DNA from: Arcobacter sp. CECT 8986
GTDB lineage: Bacteria > Campylobacterota > Campylobacteria > Campylobacterales > Arcobacteraceae
Direction: 5' to 3'
Assembly: GCF_004116725.1 (NCBI RefSeq)
Contig: NZ_PDKG01000001.1
Coordinates: 1 to 64,000 of the forward strand
DNA length: 64,000 nucleotides
The notes beneath the pieces are model-generated. The model searched no databases. It worked only from the letters and a program-made list of their open reading frames with translations, and was not told where the DNA came from. Below are positions 45,632 through 54,505 of this stretch, piece by piece. Positions within the stretch are counted from its first letter, which is position 1. Every line of letters starts with the position of its first letter. A program made the position numbers and the translations under genes.

Positions 45632-46533
45632 TATACTTTCTCCGCTATTTTTTCACCAAGAATACCAGTAGGTCTAACTATTAAAATTATAATTAGTAGT
45701 ATAAACGTAAAAGTATCAGCCCATTCTGTTGAAATATAACCAGAAATCATTGCGTTAAATAATCCTAATAATAATCCACCAATCATAGCACCAGGAATAC
45801 TACCAATACCACCAATAATTGCTGCAATAAATGCATTTAGACCATAAAGCCATCCCATATCAAATGTTAAACCTCTATAATAAATACCAATAAAAAGTCC
45901 ACCAACTGCTCCAAGAGCTGAACCAACAATAAATATAATCATAATAATTCTATTTACATTAATTCCCATTAATTTTGCTGCATCTTGGTCTATTGCAGTA
46001 GCTCTAATTGCTGTTCCAATTTTAGTTTTATTAATGAAAAAATAAAGAGCAACCATTAAAACTGCCGATAAAGCCAATATAATAACTTGAGTAAAAGTAA
46101 GAATAACTCCACCTAATTGCCATGTTGTATTTGGTATCAAATCTGATGGAAATATTTTCATATTTGGTCCCCAAATTAACATTATTGAATTTTGAATAAC
46201 TAAAGAAGCACCTAAAGCTGATACAACTGCACTCAATCTAGGTGCTGTTCTTAAAGGTCTATAAGCTAATCTTTCTAAAATTACTCCTACAAAAGCAACA
46301 ATTAGAGCAGTAAATAAAAATATTACTATTACTGAAAATATTGAAGTTGCACTTGCTCCAAAAAATTGTGAAAAAATTGTTAGTCCAACATAAGCAGAGA
46401 AGGCAACTAAGTCACCGTGTGCGAAGTTAATTAACTTCATCACACCGTAAACCATAGTGTACCCTAGTGCTACTAATGCATAAAGACTTCCAATAGTTAA
46501 ACCATTAATTAACTGTTGAAGAAAAATATCCAT
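45631..46533 (-). CDS. livH: Branched-chain amino acid ABC transporter permease LivH
   Basis: 300 residues, about eight membrane helices. It has NGLTIGSLYALVALGYTMVY at the N-terminus, KLINFAHGDLVAFSAYVGL, and the ATPase-contact loop GTAIRATAIDQDAAKLMGIN (about 171-190), followed by GGIGSIPGAMIGGLLLGL. This is the partner permease of LivM. It starts 8 bases after livK and overlaps the livM start by one base. No unusual feature. Confidence 0.94.
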   Translation of the reverse strand: MDIFLQQLINGLTIGSLYALVALGYTMVYGVMKLINFAHGDLVAFSAYVGLTIFSQFFGASATSIFSVIVIFLFTALIVAFVGVILERLAYRPLRTAPRLSAVVSALGASLVIQNSIMLIWGPNMKIFPSDLIPNTTWQLGGVILTFTQVIILALSAVLMVALYFFINKTKIGTAIRATAIDQDAAKLMGINVNRIIMIIFIVGSALGAVGGLFIGIYYRGLTFDMGWLYGLNAFIAAIIGGIGSIPGAMIGGLLLGLFNAMISGYISTEWADTFTFILLIIILIVRPTGILGEKIAEKV

Positions 46534-46541
46534 TTTTTACC

Positions 46542-47663
46542 TTATTCTATTACTTTGTAAGAACCGTCTTTTTGGATTTCATAAACCATAAATTTAGCAC
46601 CGATTCTTTCACCATCTTCTCTAAATGTAACTGGCCCTGTAATACCTGGGAAATCTTTTAGTGTATGTAAATAATTTGATATTTTTTTAGTATCAAAAGA
46701 TTTAGTTTCTTCTACACCATGCATAATGGCTCTTAAACCATCAGCATTTACAACAGCCCAAATTGAAGGTGGCTTCATATTGTATGTATCTTCATACGCT
46801 TTTAAATATTTTTTAGCCTCTTTGTAAGGTAAAATATCTGGTGTTGGGAAGTTAATTAAAACTGTACCTTCAGCTGCACTTCCTGCAAGTTTTAAGAAAT
46901 CTGGATTATCATTTGAATCTCCACCAACAAAATCTGCATTAATTCCTAATTGTTTTTGTTGTGCTCTTAAAAGTCCACCATCAGTATAATATCCTGAGTA
47001 ATAAATTACGTCTGGGTTCATAGCTTTGATTTTTGTTAACATTGCTGTAAAGTTTTGAGTACCTGATTTAATCTTTCCTCTAAAAATTACATTTCCACCA
47101 ATTTTTTTAATTGATTCTTCTGTTGCATCACCTAAACCTTCAGAATAAGAAGAGTAATCAGATAAAACAACAATTTTTTTGTATTTTTTAATATTTACAA
47201 AATAGTCTGCTGTAAAGTTACTTTGTGCAGAGTTTGGAAATGAGTTTCTAAAAAATGTCCAGTATTTTCTTTTAATTAAAGAATCACTTGTACCATCACT
47301 AGTTTGAAGTATTTTATTTCTATAATAAGTTGTTTGTGCTGCTTCAGTTGCTCCTGAAGTATAAGAACCAATTACTGCAAAAACACCTGCGTTTACTAAT
47401 TTCTTAGCACACACAGCAGCTTTTTGAGCTTTTGCTTCATCATCACAAGTAACTACTTCGATTTTTTTACCAAGTAATCCACCTTGTTCATTTTTTTCAT
47501 TTACAATAAGTTTAACGAACTGTTCAATTCCTTGACCTTCATTTGCATACTTTCCAGTAATAGGTGCTTGAACACCAATCTTCACTGTATCTGCTAATAA
47601 ACTTGAGCTTGCAACAATTGCACTTAATGCAACAGCACTAGCTAGTTTAGATATCTTTATCAT
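46542..47663 (-). CDS. livK: Branched-chain amino acid-binding protein LivK-type
   Basis: 373 residues. A signal peptide (about 1-24, ending SLLADT) directs it to the periplasm. The mature part is a two-lobed type I binding protein with VKIGVQAPITGKYANEGQGI at the N-terminus, a ligand-site stretch VIGSYTSGATEAAQ and IYYSGYYTDGGLLRAQ. Its Cys pair (CDDEAKAQKAAVC) near residue 75-87 matches the disulfide of LIV-binding proteins. It delivers Leu, Ile, Val or a related amino acid to LivHM. The start has AAAGGAGAAAAA. It follows an unknown gene by 14 bases. Confidence 0.93.
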   Translation of the reverse strand: MIKISKLASAVALSAIVASSSLLADTVKIGVQAPITGKYANEGQGIEQFVKLIVNEKNEQGGLLGKKIEVVTCDDEAKAQKAAVCAKKLVNAGVFAVIGSYTSGATEAAQTTYYRNKILQTSDGTSDSLIKRKYWTFFRNSFPNSAQSNFTADYFVNIKKYKKIVVLSDYSSYSEGLGDATEESIKKIGGNVIFRGKIKSGTQNFTAMLTKIKAMNPDVIYYSGYYTDGGLLRAQQKQLGINADFVGGDSNDNPDFLKLAGSAAEGTVLINFPTPDILPYKEAKKYLKAYEDTYNMKPPSIWAVVNADGLRAIMHGVEETKSFDTKKISNYLHTLKDFPGITGPVTFREDGERIGAKFMVYEIQKDGSYKVIE

Positions 47664-47677
47664 TTTTTCTCCTTTAT

Positions 47678-48340
47678 TTATTTAAAACTTGGTTCAATAA
47701 TATAACAACCAATAGAATATTCACCAATATTTGGTATGATTTTTACATTACCTCCTTCAAATCTTGATTTTAAATTTGAATAAGAATTTACTATATTATC
47801 GAAATTATCAATAATTTCTTCTATTCTTTGTTTACTTTTTTTACGAGCACTATTAGAAATATCTAAATAAAATGCGAATATAGCGTAGTCAAGAGTTGAA
47901 TCAGTAAGCTTTGGTCTATCTATCATTTTACACATTTTATCTATTTCGTACTTGTACTCCTCTTTTACATTTCTAACACCATTTTTAATACTCATAATTA
48001 CTCTCGAAACTGAGTCATTATCACTTTTATGTTCAAATCTTTCATCTAAAGTTAAACATAAAACATCTTGTGTTAAATACTTAGTTTTCATAAACTCTCT
48101 AAAATCATCTCTTGAAGGTAAAGAGCATCTCAATATATCAGCAACAGTTGCATCTAAAAATATCTCTGGTGCATTTTCAAGTTTTGCTATTTCTTGAGAA
48201 ATATGAATTGTCAAAAATTTTGGTGGAGCATATGACAAAAACAACTCATCAGCTGTCCAAAAAGTAAAATTATTCTTTGCAGTTTCAATTCCTTTAATTA
48301 CAGAATCAATAATCTCTTTTTGAGAAGGAAACTTATGCAT
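47678..48340 (-). CDS. Unknown protein upstream of livK
   Basis: 220 residues; I do not recognise the family. No signal peptide or membrane helix. Visible parts: FTFWTADELFLSYAPPKFLT (about 26-45), a stretch DATVADILRCSLPSRDDFRE, a charged helical middle, and a C-terminal beta-like end GNVKIIPNIGEYSIGCYIIE. It overlaps the ribbon-helix-helix gene upstream by 8 bases and is 14 bases from livK, so all are probably in one transcript. It may be a sensor or a partner of the DNA-binding protein, or an enzyme with no known motif. Confidence 0.6.
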   Translation of the reverse strand: MHKFPSQKEIIDSVIKGIETAKNNFTFWTADELFLSYAPPKFLTIHISQEIAKLENAPEIFLDATVADILRCSLPSRDDFREFMKTKYLTQDVLCLTLDERFEHKSDNDSVSRVIMSIKNGVRNVKEEYKYEIDKMCKMIDRPKLTDSTLDYAIFAFYLDISNSARKKSKQRIEEIIDNFDNIVNSYSNLKSRFEGGNVKIIPNIGEYSIGCYIIEPSFK

Positions 48341-48572
48341 TATTTTCTCCTACATAATTTTCATCAACCTCTTCTATAATTCCACTTTCATATAAAATAT
48401 CTTCAATAAGTTTATTTTTTGAAATATTTATCTGATGAGATAAAATAATTAGTGCATTATCCAACTTCTTATCTATTTTAATAGTAAGTTGAGAAATTTC
48501 TCTTTTATTACTTTTAAGATGTTTATCAATTACATTTTGAATAATTTTTCTTTTATTTTTCTGTTTTGCCAT
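48333..48572 (-). CDS. Ribbon-helix-helix DNA-binding protein
   Basis: 79 residues. After a basic start (MAKQKNKRKIIQNVIDKHLK) the segment SQLTIKIDKKLDNALIILSHQ, then ISKNKLIEDILYESGI, has the beta-strand plus two-helix pattern of ribbon-helix-helix (CopG/MetJ-like) proteins. Such proteins bind short palindromes as dimers. A palindromic site lies 20 bases upstream of the start codon. It overlaps the next gene by 8 bases. It probably represses its own transcript, which leads into livKHMGF. It could also be an antitoxin-like protein, but no toxin family is recognised next to it. Confidence 0.65.
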   Translation of the reverse strand: MAKQKNKRKIIQNVIDKHLKSNKREISQLTIKIDKKLDNALIILSHQINISKNKLIEDILYESGIIEEVDENYVGENNA

Positions 48573-48592
48573 AACTCTTACACTAAATTAAA

Positions 48593-48618
48593 TTTTAGTA
48601 ATACTAAAAGTAGTACTA
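48593..48618. promoter_or_regulatory. Palindromic operator upstream of the ribbon-helix-helix gene
   Basis: TTTTAGTA (48593-48600) and TACTAAAA (48602-48609) are a perfect 8-1-8 palindrome. A second palindrome TAGTACTA follows at 48611-48618. The TAGTA/TACTA half-sites repeat on both strands. The block lies 21-46 bases upstream of the start codon at 48572, where it would overlap promoter and leader. This is the expected layout for an autoregulating ribbon-helix-helix protein. Confidence 0.55.
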
Positions 48619-48741
48619 ATAAATATGTAATCATTATTTCATAGTGAAACTTAGCTGAAACTTAATTTTATTGTTATTTTTGTGTAATTTTTATCCATTT
48701 GAAATGTTTATTTAAAAAATTATAAAAATGCTACTCTTTTG

Positions 48742-49626
48742 CTATTTTTTAATCTTTTTTTGTTGAATAAACAATCCAAATATTATCATTATTAATCCAA
48801 ATAGTGTAGAAATATATATTTTTTCACCCAATATAAAATATATAAATATTAAAGATAAAAAAGGAGAAATAAATATTAGGTTTGCGATTTTTGCGGTATT
48901 ATTTGTGTGATTCATTGCATAAAGCCAAAATAAAAAAGTAATTCCCATTTCAAAAAGCCCCACATAAATTGCTGCAAAAACACCTGTATAAGCAGGATAG
49001 AAAAACTCATCATTAAAATACATATATATTATTATGATTGGAACAGCTATTAAGAAGTTACAAAATAAAGCTACAACAGCATCTTGTTTTTGTTTTGTAT
49101 TGAATATCCAATATAAAGCCCAAATAATTGTACTAAATAAAGCTAACCCTACTCCTGTCAAATCAGAGAAGTTCATAGAAAAAGGCTCACCTTTAGTAGA
49201 TATTATCAAAACTCCAAAATAACAAACAATTCCTGCAACAATATCAACAAGTCTTAACTTTTGTTTTAAAAATGGTACAGCAAGAAAAGATAACATAAGA
49301 GCCCACGTATAATTTATTGCTTGTGCTTCTTGTGCTGGCAATAGATTATATGCTTCAAATAAAATCAAATAATACATAAAAGGATTTAATAAGCCTAAAA
49401 TAAAAATAAGTTTAATATTTTTTATTAAATGTTCAACAACTAAATAAAACTTTTTTTGAAAAACCAAAACAATAAATAAAACAAACAAAGAAGTAATAGA
49501 TGCTAAAAGTAAAAGCATAACAGGAGATAAATAAGCCAATGCAATTTTAAAAGCAGTAGCAACAGTTGACCAAAGGAAAATTGCACTGAGCGCAAACTTA
49601 TAAGCTAAATTTTCTGAATTTTTTAT
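48742..49626 (-). CDS. EamA/DMT-family transporter, probable ATA start
   Basis: A TTG at 49539 would give 265 residues but loses the first helix. The same frame continues to 49645 and adds ENLAYKFALSAIFLWSTVAT, the conserved first helix of EamA proteins. No ATG, GTG or TTG lies in that extension. The best start is ATA at 49626-49624, with AAAGG seven bases upstream, giving 294 residues and the full ten helices; ATC one codon earlier is the alternative. Conserved parts include QAINYTWALMLSFLAVPFLK and FEMGITFLFWLYAMNHT. Substrates of such drug/metabolite transporters are usually unknown. It stands alone. Confidence 0.82.
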   Translation of the reverse strand: MKNSENLAYKFALSAIFLWSTVATAFKIALAYLSPVMLLLLASITSLFVLFIVLVFQKKFYLVVEHLIKNIKLIFILGLLNPFMYYLILFEAYNLLPAQEAQAINYTWALMLSFLAVPFLKQKLRLVDIVAGIVCYFGVLIISTKGEPFSMNFSDLTGVGLALFSTIIWALYWIFNTKQKQDAVVALFCNFLIAVPIIIIYMYFNDEFFYPAYTGVFAAIYVGLFEMGITFLFWLYAMNHTNNTAKIANLIFISPFLSLIFIYFILGEKIYISTLFGLIMIIFGLFIQQKKIKK

Positions 49627-49747
49627 GATTTTACCTTTAAAATTTTATAAAAAAATGACAACTTTGTGTATTTTGGCATTCTATTAAGATTAGTTTAACT
49701 CTAATTAGTTAATAATTTTATAAAGTAAAAGTATTAGGATAAAAATA

Positions 49748-50494
49748 ATGAATAAATATAAGCAATTACAAAAGGAATCTAGTGCTTTAAATATCTTATT
49801 TATAGAAGATGATGATGATTTAAGGCTTCAAACTGAAAAGATATTAAAAACATTATTCAACAATGTTGTAACTGCAACAAATGGAAAAGAAGGTTTAGAA
49901 AAATACAAAGAGTTTTATAATGTAAATAGCTACTATTTTGATATAGTAATTACTGATATTAAAATGCCTCTTAAAAATGGTATTGAACTTACTAAAGATG
50001 TACTTAAAATAAACAAAGAACAAGATGTTATTGTAATCTCTGCATATGAAGATTCAAAATATCTAATTGAACTAATAAATATAGGTATAAATAATTTTGT
50101 TCAAAAACCATTATTAATTGATCAATTAGTTGATCCTTTATTAACTATTTGTAAAAAAATAAATAGTAATAAAGTAGAATCAGAAAAAGTATTCCTAATA
50201 GAAAATTTTGTATGGAATAAAGAGAATAAAGCATTATATAAACAAGGGAAATTAGTAAAACTTTCATCAAGTGAAGTAGTACTATTAAACTTATTAATCA
50301 ATAATCCTTTTATTACTTTTTCAAACGAAGATATTTACAACACAATTTATAGTGATAAATATGATAAAGAATTAAGTATAGATTCTATTAAATCCTTAAT
50401 AAAAAGAATCAGAAAAAAGATTCCAACAGATTTTATAAAAAATATTTATGGTGAAGGTTATAGAATAAATAAAGATGTATTTGTAAAACTTTAA
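49748..50494 (+). CDS. OmpR-family response regulator
   Basis: 248 residues. The receiver domain (about 14-135) has the acidic cluster FIEDDDDLR, the phosphoacceptor in VITDIKMP (Asp near 78), the Ser of VISAYED and the Lys of VQKPL. The winged-helix DNA-binding domain (about 155-245) has KLSSSEVVLLNLLINNP and YGEGYRINKD. No sensor kinase lies next to it. The kinase at 61652-63559 in this window is a possible partner only by proximity. It is followed by two AT-rich hairpins. Confidence 0.9.
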   Translation: MNKYKQLQKESSALNILFIEDDDDLRLQTEKILKTLFNNVVTATNGKEGLEKYKEFYNVNSYYFDIVITDIKMPLKNGIELTKDVLKINKEQDVIVISAYEDSKYLIELINIGINNFVQKPLLIDQLVDPLLTICKKINSNKVESEKVFLIENFVWNKENKALYKQGKLVKLSSSEVVLLNLLINNPFITFSNEDIYNTIYSDKYDKELSIDSIKSLIKRIRKKIPTDFIKNIYGEGYRINKDVFVKL

Positions 50495-50531
50495 ATACTT
50501 ATAAGTATTATACATTTATATTTTGTATAAT
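50494..50531 (+). terminator. Tandem hairpins after the response regulator gene
   Basis: AATACTTATAAGTATT (50494-50509) is a perfect palindrome touching the stop codon. Overlapping it, ATTATACA (50507-50514) and TGTATAAT (50524-50531) form a second 8-base-pair stem with a 9-base loop. Both are AT-only or nearly so. They may end transcription, or be alternative structures. The remainder of the gap to 50666 is AT-rich with no gene. Confidence 0.5.
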
Positions 50532-50666
50532 ACTTTATACCTATTTTAATTAACATTTAATATTTCATTTCGTTTAAATGAAATCTACTTTAAAACTACT
50601 ATTTTATCAGATATTAAAAAAGTGCTGTTATAATTTCGTCCCTAAAAAAAATTGAAAGGTTTGAAA

Positions 50667-50984
50667 GTGAGAATAACTCTATCTCACAAAGAGTTACATG
50701 AATTACAAAAACTTTGTTTAGAAAATGGAAAACAAGAGTTATTTAATAAACTAACAAATGAAGAACATAAATCTATTCAAAGTAGAACACCAAAGAAAAC
50801 AAAAGCAACACAAAAAGCTACAAAAGTAAGACAAGATATTGCAAGAAAAAAAATAGAAAGTACTGTAAATATGATGAGACTTTTTAACCAAAAAATAACA
50901 GTATATAGTGTTGCAAAAGAGGCTCAAGTAAGTTATAACACTGCTAGTAAATATAAAGAGTATATATTAAAAAATGCTCACTAA
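50667..50984 (+). CDS. Small basic protein with possible helix-turn-helix
   Basis: 105 residues from the GTG at 50667, which has AAAGG seven bases upstream; a TTG at 50652 lies before that site and is less likely. The N-terminal half is charged (RITLSHKELHELQKLCLENG). The middle is very basic. The C-terminal part NQKITVYSVAKEAQVSYNTASKYKEYIL looks like a helix-turn-helix of the kind found in site-specific recombinase and transposase N-termini. It may bind nucleic acid. No family recognised. It is alone between a regulator gene and moeA. Confidence 0.6.
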   Translation: MRITLSHKELHELQKLCLENGKQELFNKLTNEEHKSIQSRTPKKTKATQKATKVRQDIARKKIESTVNMMRLFNQKITVYSVAKEAQVSYNTASKYKEYILKNAH

Positions 50985-51113
50985 ATAAAAAAGTTTTATA
51001 CTTTTTTATTTTCTGTTAAAAGAATCTTTAATTTTTAGAAAACTTCTCATATTAAAGTGTATATTTTTTAACTTTTAGATATTATTTAATATCTTTAATG
51101 GAGAGTATTATTT

Positions 51114-52337
51114 ATGAGAAACTTTATTAGTTATGAAAAATCATTAGAAATATTAAGAAATATAGAGACAAAAACACCTGCAATTCAAAAGATGTTTTTA
51201 ACAGATGCACTAGGACATGTAATAGCTCAAGATATTATTGCTGACCACAATAGTCCTGAATTCCCTACTTCTGCAATGGATGGATATGCTATAAAAGCTG
51301 AAGACTTAAATAGTGAAGAATTAATTACAATTATTGATAAAAATCCAGCTGGTAGTGTTGTTGAATCTGAAGTTACTCAAGGTGTATGTATTAAAACTTT
51401 TACAGGCTCACTAATGCCTAAAGGAAGTGATACTTTAATCCCTATTGAAAATGTTGAAGTAATAGAAGATAAAATAAAAGTGATAAAAAAAGTTCCAAAA
51501 GGTTTTTCTGTTAGAGAAATTGGGGAAAATTATAGAAAAGATGAAGTTCTTATAAAAAAAGGAACTATTGTTAGTTTTGCTGAAGTAGGTGTTCTTGCTT
51601 CACTTAATATTGCACAAGTTGGTGTATTTGTTAATCCAACAGTTGCTATTGCTAGTACTGGAAGTGAGATATTAGACTTAGGAGAGACAAAAACAAATGA
51701 TTCTCAAATAAGAAGTTCAAACCATCTAACAATTGAAGCTTTATGCAAAAAAGCTGGTGCTGATGTTGTTCAAATGGGTATTGTAAAAGATGATATTGAT
51801 TCTATTACACAACTTTTACAAACAGGTCTTCAAAAAGCTGATATTGTAGTGACAACAGGTGGAGTTAGCGTTGGAGATTATGATTTTGTACAAGATGTTA
51901 TAAAAGAAAAATTAAATGCTGAAGTTTTATTTCATGGTGTAACAGTAAAACCAGGAATGCATCTTTTAGCAGCTGTTAAAGATGGTAAATTGATTATTGC
52001 ATTACCAGGATTTGCATACTCTTCAACTGTTTGTGCTATTTTATATGTATTGCCTTTTATATATAAATTAAAACAATCAAATCAAAAACTTCCAATTGTA
52101 AAAGCTAAAATAAATCAAGATTTTCCAAGAAGAATGCCAAAAACAATCTTCACAGCTTGTAACGTACAATATATAAATGGAAATTATGAAATTAATTTTG
52201 ATGGTAAAAGAAAAGGAACAAGTGCGATATTAACAAATATGCTTGAAACTCCAGCGCTTCTTATTCAAAAAGATGATAGTGAAGATATAAAAGCTGGTGA
52301 TATGGTTGATATTTTGCTATTAGACCAGTTAAAATGA
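51114..52337 (+). CDS. moeA: Molybdopterin molybdenumtransferase MoeA
   Basis: 407 residues, the usual length. Domains: MoeA N-terminal and linker part with PTSAMDGYAIKAEDL (about 44-58), SFAEVGVLASLNIAQVGVF, the MPT-binding part with ASTGSEIL and TTGGVSVGDYDF (about 252-263), and a C-terminal beta domain. MoeA inserts molybdate into adenylated molybdopterin to finish molybdenum cofactor, used by nitrate reductase and formate dehydrogenase. It overlaps the EamA gene that follows by 4 bases (ATGA). No other cofactor gene is nearby. Confidence 0.95.
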   Translation: MRNFISYEKSLEILRNIETKTPAIQKMFLTDALGHVIAQDIIADHNSPEFPTSAMDGYAIKAEDLNSEELITIIDKNPAGSVVESEVTQGVCIKTFTGSLMPKGSDTLIPIENVEVIEDKIKVIKKVPKGFSVREIGENYRKDEVLIKKGTIVSFAEVGVLASLNIAQVGVFVNPTVAIASTGSEILDLGETKTNDSQIRSSNHLTIEALCKKAGADVVQMGIVKDDIDSITQLLQTGLQKADIVVTTGGVSVGDYDFVQDVIKEKLNAEVLFHGVTVKPGMHLLAAVKDGKLIIALPGFAYSSTVCAILYVLPFIYKLKQSNQKLPIVKAKINQDFPRRMPKTIFTACNVQYINGNYEINFDGKRKGTSAILTNMLETPALLIQKDDSEDIKAGDMVDILLLDQLK

Positions 52338-53242
52338 TTGAAAACCTAAAAACATACAAAGTCTATTTCTTTTTAGTTCTTTGTGTGTTATTTTGGTCTG
52401 GAAACTTTATTTTAGGTAGATTTATAAAAGATGATATTACTCCAATAGAATTATCATTTTTTAGATGGATTTTTGCTCTTATTTTTATTCTTCCTTTCTC
52501 TTTAAAATATATGAATCTAAAGAAGTGCATAAAAATCACAAAAGAAAACTTTTTTATATTGTCTGTTTTATCAATACTTGGTATCACTTTATTTAATACA
52601 ATAGTTTATATTGCTTTGCAAACAACACAAGCAACAAATGCTTTACTTATAAATTCAACTACACCACTAATTGTTCTTTTATTAAGTGTTTTAATATTAA
52701 GAAATAAAATAAGTAAAATACAAGTATTAGGATTTTTATTATCTACATTTGGGGTTGTTTTTATAGTTTTACAAGCAGATTTTTCTAAAATTGATAACTT
52801 TACATTTAATCATGGTGATATATGGATAATTGTAAGTGCAACTATTTGGGCTTTATACTCTATATTTTTAAGGTTTAAACCAAAAGAGTTAAATCATGTT
52901 GAACTGTTTACAACTATTGTATTTCTAGGCATTATTTACTTAATTCCTTTATATTTATATCAAGGATACTCAATAAAAGATGAGATTGATATATTTTATA
53001 ACAATTGGCAAATTATATTTTATGTATCATTTTTTGCTTCTGTTTTATCTTTTTATTTTTGGAATTATGCAGTTTCACAAATAGGACCAGAAAAGTCTAG
53101 TCAATTTGCACATCTTATGCCAGTTTTTGGAGCAATTTTAGCTTATATATTTTTAAATGAAACAGTAGAGTTTTATCATTTGATTGGAGCTTGTTTTATT
53201 GGAGTTGGTATATATTTATCTCTATTTTTAGCAAAGCACTAA
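52334..53242 (+). CDS. EamA/DMT-family transporter
   Basis: 302 residues, ten membrane helices in two EamA repeats. FFLVLCVLFWSGNFILGRFI is the first helix, TQATNALLINSTTPLIVLLL lies in the first repeat, and SQIGPEKSSQFAHLMPVFGA in the second. Substrate unknown; possibly amino acids or metabolites. It overlaps moeA by 4 bases, probably a shared transcript rather than a shared function. It meets rmuC tail to tail with no base between the stop codons. Confidence 0.88.
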   Translation: MIENLKTYKVYFFLVLCVLFWSGNFILGRFIKDDITPIELSFFRWIFALIFILPFSLKYMNLKKCIKITKENFFILSVLSILGITLFNTIVYIALQTTQATNALLINSTTPLIVLLLSVLILRNKISKIQVLGFLLSTFGVVFIVLQADFSKIDNFTFNHGDIWIIVSATIWALYSIFLRFKPKELNHVELFTTIVFLGIIYLIPLYLYQGYSIKDEIDIFYNNWQIIFYVSFFASVLSFYFWNYAVSQIGPEKSSQFAHLMPVFGAILAYIFLNETVEFYHLIGACFIGVGIYLSLFLAKH

Positions 53243-54505
53243 CTAATCATCTTTTAGTAGTGCTTTCTCATTTATCTGTTTATTTGGTTTGACACCTAAT
53301 TCTAAAAATTCTTGACTTCTATTAAGTAAATTTCCTTTACCTTTTGATAATTTATTTAATGCACTTTCATAAGACTTTGAAGTTCTATTTATATGTACTC
53401 CAATATCTTCTATATCTTTTACAAATAGTGCAAATTTATCATAAAGGTTAGCTGCTTTTTTAGAGATAAGTTCAGCATTTTGATTTTGATATTCCATTTT
53501 CCAAATATTTTCTATTGTTCTTAAACTAACATATAAAGTTGATGGAGACACTAACATAATATTATTTTCAAAAGCTAATTTAAATAAAGAGTTATCATTT
53601 GATACTGCAAGTAAAAAAGCAGGCTCAATTGGAATAAACATCAAAACAAAATCCAAAGTTCTAACTTCTTTAATATCTTCATATCTTTTAGTGCTCAGAC
53701 CTTTTATATGAGTTCTTAAAGATGAAATCAACTCTTTTATTGCTTTTTGTTTTTCTTGCTCTTCACTTGCTTGTGAATAGTTACTATAAGAGTTTAAAGA
53801 TACTTTAGAATCAATAATAATATCTTTTTCTTGAGGTAGATGTACAACAACGTCAGGACGAAGCCTTTTACCTTCTTGAGTAAAAGAACTTTGTGTTGTA
53901 TACTCTATTCCTTCTCTAAGACCACTTTGTTCTAAAACTTTTTCTAATATTAATTCACCCCAATCACCTTGAGTTTTATTATCACCTTTTAAAGCTTTTG
54001 TTAGATTTATAGCATCATTTGATATTTGAACGTTTAGCTCTTTTAAGTTTTTTATCTCATTTAAAAGATAAGTTCTTTGCTTAGTTTCATCAGAATAAAT
54101 ATCATTTACTCTTTTTCCAAAATTATTAAGTTGCTCTTTTAAAGGAGTTAGTATTTGATTTATATTTTCATTTGATTTTTTACTACTTTGTTCAAAAAGT
54201 CTATTTGCAAGATTTTCAAACTCCTCTTTCATCTTTTGTTTTGAGTCTTCTAGTAGTTGGATTTTCTCTTGAAAATTTTGTTTGTTTAAATCATATTCTC
54301 TTTTTTGTGATTGTAGTTTTTGTTCATATAACTCTTTTTGTGAGTTTATTTTTTCACTAACAGCTTGGATTTTAATATTTGCTTCATTTGTAAGAGATTG
54401 AAGCTTAGCTTCATATTTTACTTTTAAAAAAAAGTAAAATATAAAACCTGAGATAATAAAAGTAGCTAAAACAGCTATACTTATATAAATAACAATATCA
54501 TTCAT
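53243..54505 (-). CDS. rmuC: DNA recombination protein RmuC
   Basis: 420 residues. An N-terminal membrane helix (about 5-27) is followed by a long coiled coil (about 32-120), and then the RmuC nuclease-like domain (about 150-390): QGDWGELILEKVLEQSGLRE, RPDVVVHLPQEKDIIIDSKV, and FVLMFIPIEPAFLLA. The domain is related to restriction endonuclease folds, with the DSK residues kept. The family limits DNA inversions and rearrangements. It overlaps the M48 protease gene by 8 bases, so the two are coupled. Confidence 0.92.
   Translation of the reverse strand: MNDIVIYISIAVLATFIISGFIFYFFLKVKYEAKLQSLTNEANIKIQAVSEKINSQKELYEQKLQSQKREYDLNKQNFQEKIQLLEDSKQKMKEEFENLANRLFEQSSKKSNENINQILTPLKEQLNNFGKRVNDIYSDETKQRTYLLNEIKNLKELNVQISNDAINLTKALKGDNKTQGDWGELILEKVLEQSGLREGIEYTTQSSFTQEGKRLRPDVVVHLPQEKDIIIDSKVSLNSYSNYSQASEEQEKQKAIKELISSLRTHIKGLSTKRYEDIKEVRTLDFVLMFIPIEPAFLLAVSNDNSLFKLAFENNIMLVSPSTLYVSLRTIENIWKMEYQNQNAELISKKAANLYDKFALFVKDIEDIGVHINRTSKSYESALNKLSKGKGNLLNRSQEFLELGVKPNKQINEKALLKDD

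Noticed and set aside
47678-48572. Toxin-antitoxin module
   Set aside because: The ribbon-helix-helix protein could be an antitoxin, but the 220-residue partner resembles no toxin family I know and the pair leads into liv genes. Kept as a regulatory unit.
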